Assembly (NCBI GenBank): GCA_964427955.1
Contig: CAYRWY010000400.1
Location: 1-5,555, forward strand
Source of the DNA: JACRBK01 sp964427955
GTDB lineage: Bacteria > Chloroflexota > Anaerolineae > Aggregatilineales > Aggregatilineaceae
Length of the DNA: 5,555 nt
Direction of reading: 5' to 3'
The notes under the pieces are model-generated. The model searched no databases. It had not been told where the DNA came from and saw only the letters and a program-made list of their open reading frames with translations. Numbering within the stretch: the stretch's first letter is position 1; every line of letters begins with the position of its first letter. Shown here in pieces: positions 5,525-5,555 of this stretch. A program made the position numbers and the translations under genes.

Positions 5525-5555
5525 TTTACCTCACCCTCAACCCCCACCCCCTTCT
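5525..5555. repeat. Inverted copy of the MITE-like element running off the window
   Basis: TTTACCTCACCC (5525-5536) followed by TCAA and runs of C matches the complement of the right end of the 137-249 element (complement of 231-249), allowing one missing C. The copy is therefore in the opposite orientation to the first, and its remainder lies beyond the window. Confidence 0.55.

Noticed and set aside
5272..5547. Minus-strand frame of 91 codons after the phosphatase
   Set aside because: It runs through the hairpin repeat and terminator-like stem and ends in a PSPPGGEGAGGEV string typical of translated C-rich repeats.

Overview
The window is high-GC coding DNA (by eye roughly 65% G+C) with AT-richer, repeat-laden ends. 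It is a bacterial chromosome fragment, most likely from the Chloroflexota (Anaerolineae-like). This is inferred from the C-rich CCTCACCCC...CCCCTCTCC hairpin repeats, the ACAGTNN heptamer array, the long-period TPR protein with a STAND-regulator-like N-terminus, and the CxxPCWxGxxPG secreted protein. No rRNA or marker gene confirms the lineage.

Layout: positions 1-319 hold no convincing gene but contain a degenerate CACAGAGG-type repeat and a 113-bp MITE-like element with imperfect terminal inverted repeats and two strong hairpins. Positions 320-4580 hold five tightly packed plus-strand genes: a small anchored or secreted protein of unknown function, a PAP2-family phosphatase, a multi-pass membrane protein with a C-terminal zinc ribbon, a multi-pass membrane protein with an HEIGH (HExxH) motif, and a TPR protein that looks like the C-terminal half of a STAND/LuxR-type regulator without its ATPase. 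Junctions are 11 nt, -26 nt, 8 nt and -13 nt, and two ribosome binding sites overlap the preceding stop codon, so these are probably one translationally coupled operon. A near-consensus promoter (TTGACC, 17 bp, TATAAT) begins in the last bases of the TPR gene and drives a separate histidine-phosphatase gene (4648-5226). Positions 5227-5555 are non-coding: seven tandem heptamers, a partial copy of the hairpin repeat, a terminator-like hairpin, and the start of another, inverted, copy of the MITE-like element at the window edge.

How the genes may work together: four of the five operon products are predicted to be membrane proteins or exported. They combine a lipid-phosphate phosphatase fold, a possible intramembrane metalloprotease and a zinc ribbon, with a soluble TPR scaffold at the end. 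This suggests an envelope-associated module, but no pathway can be assigned from sequence alone. The points most worth a second look are the uncharacterised HExxH membrane protein whose C-terminal tail is read from a dispersed repeat, the 'headless' STAND regulator directly after that repeat, and the repeat copies bracketing the cluster.
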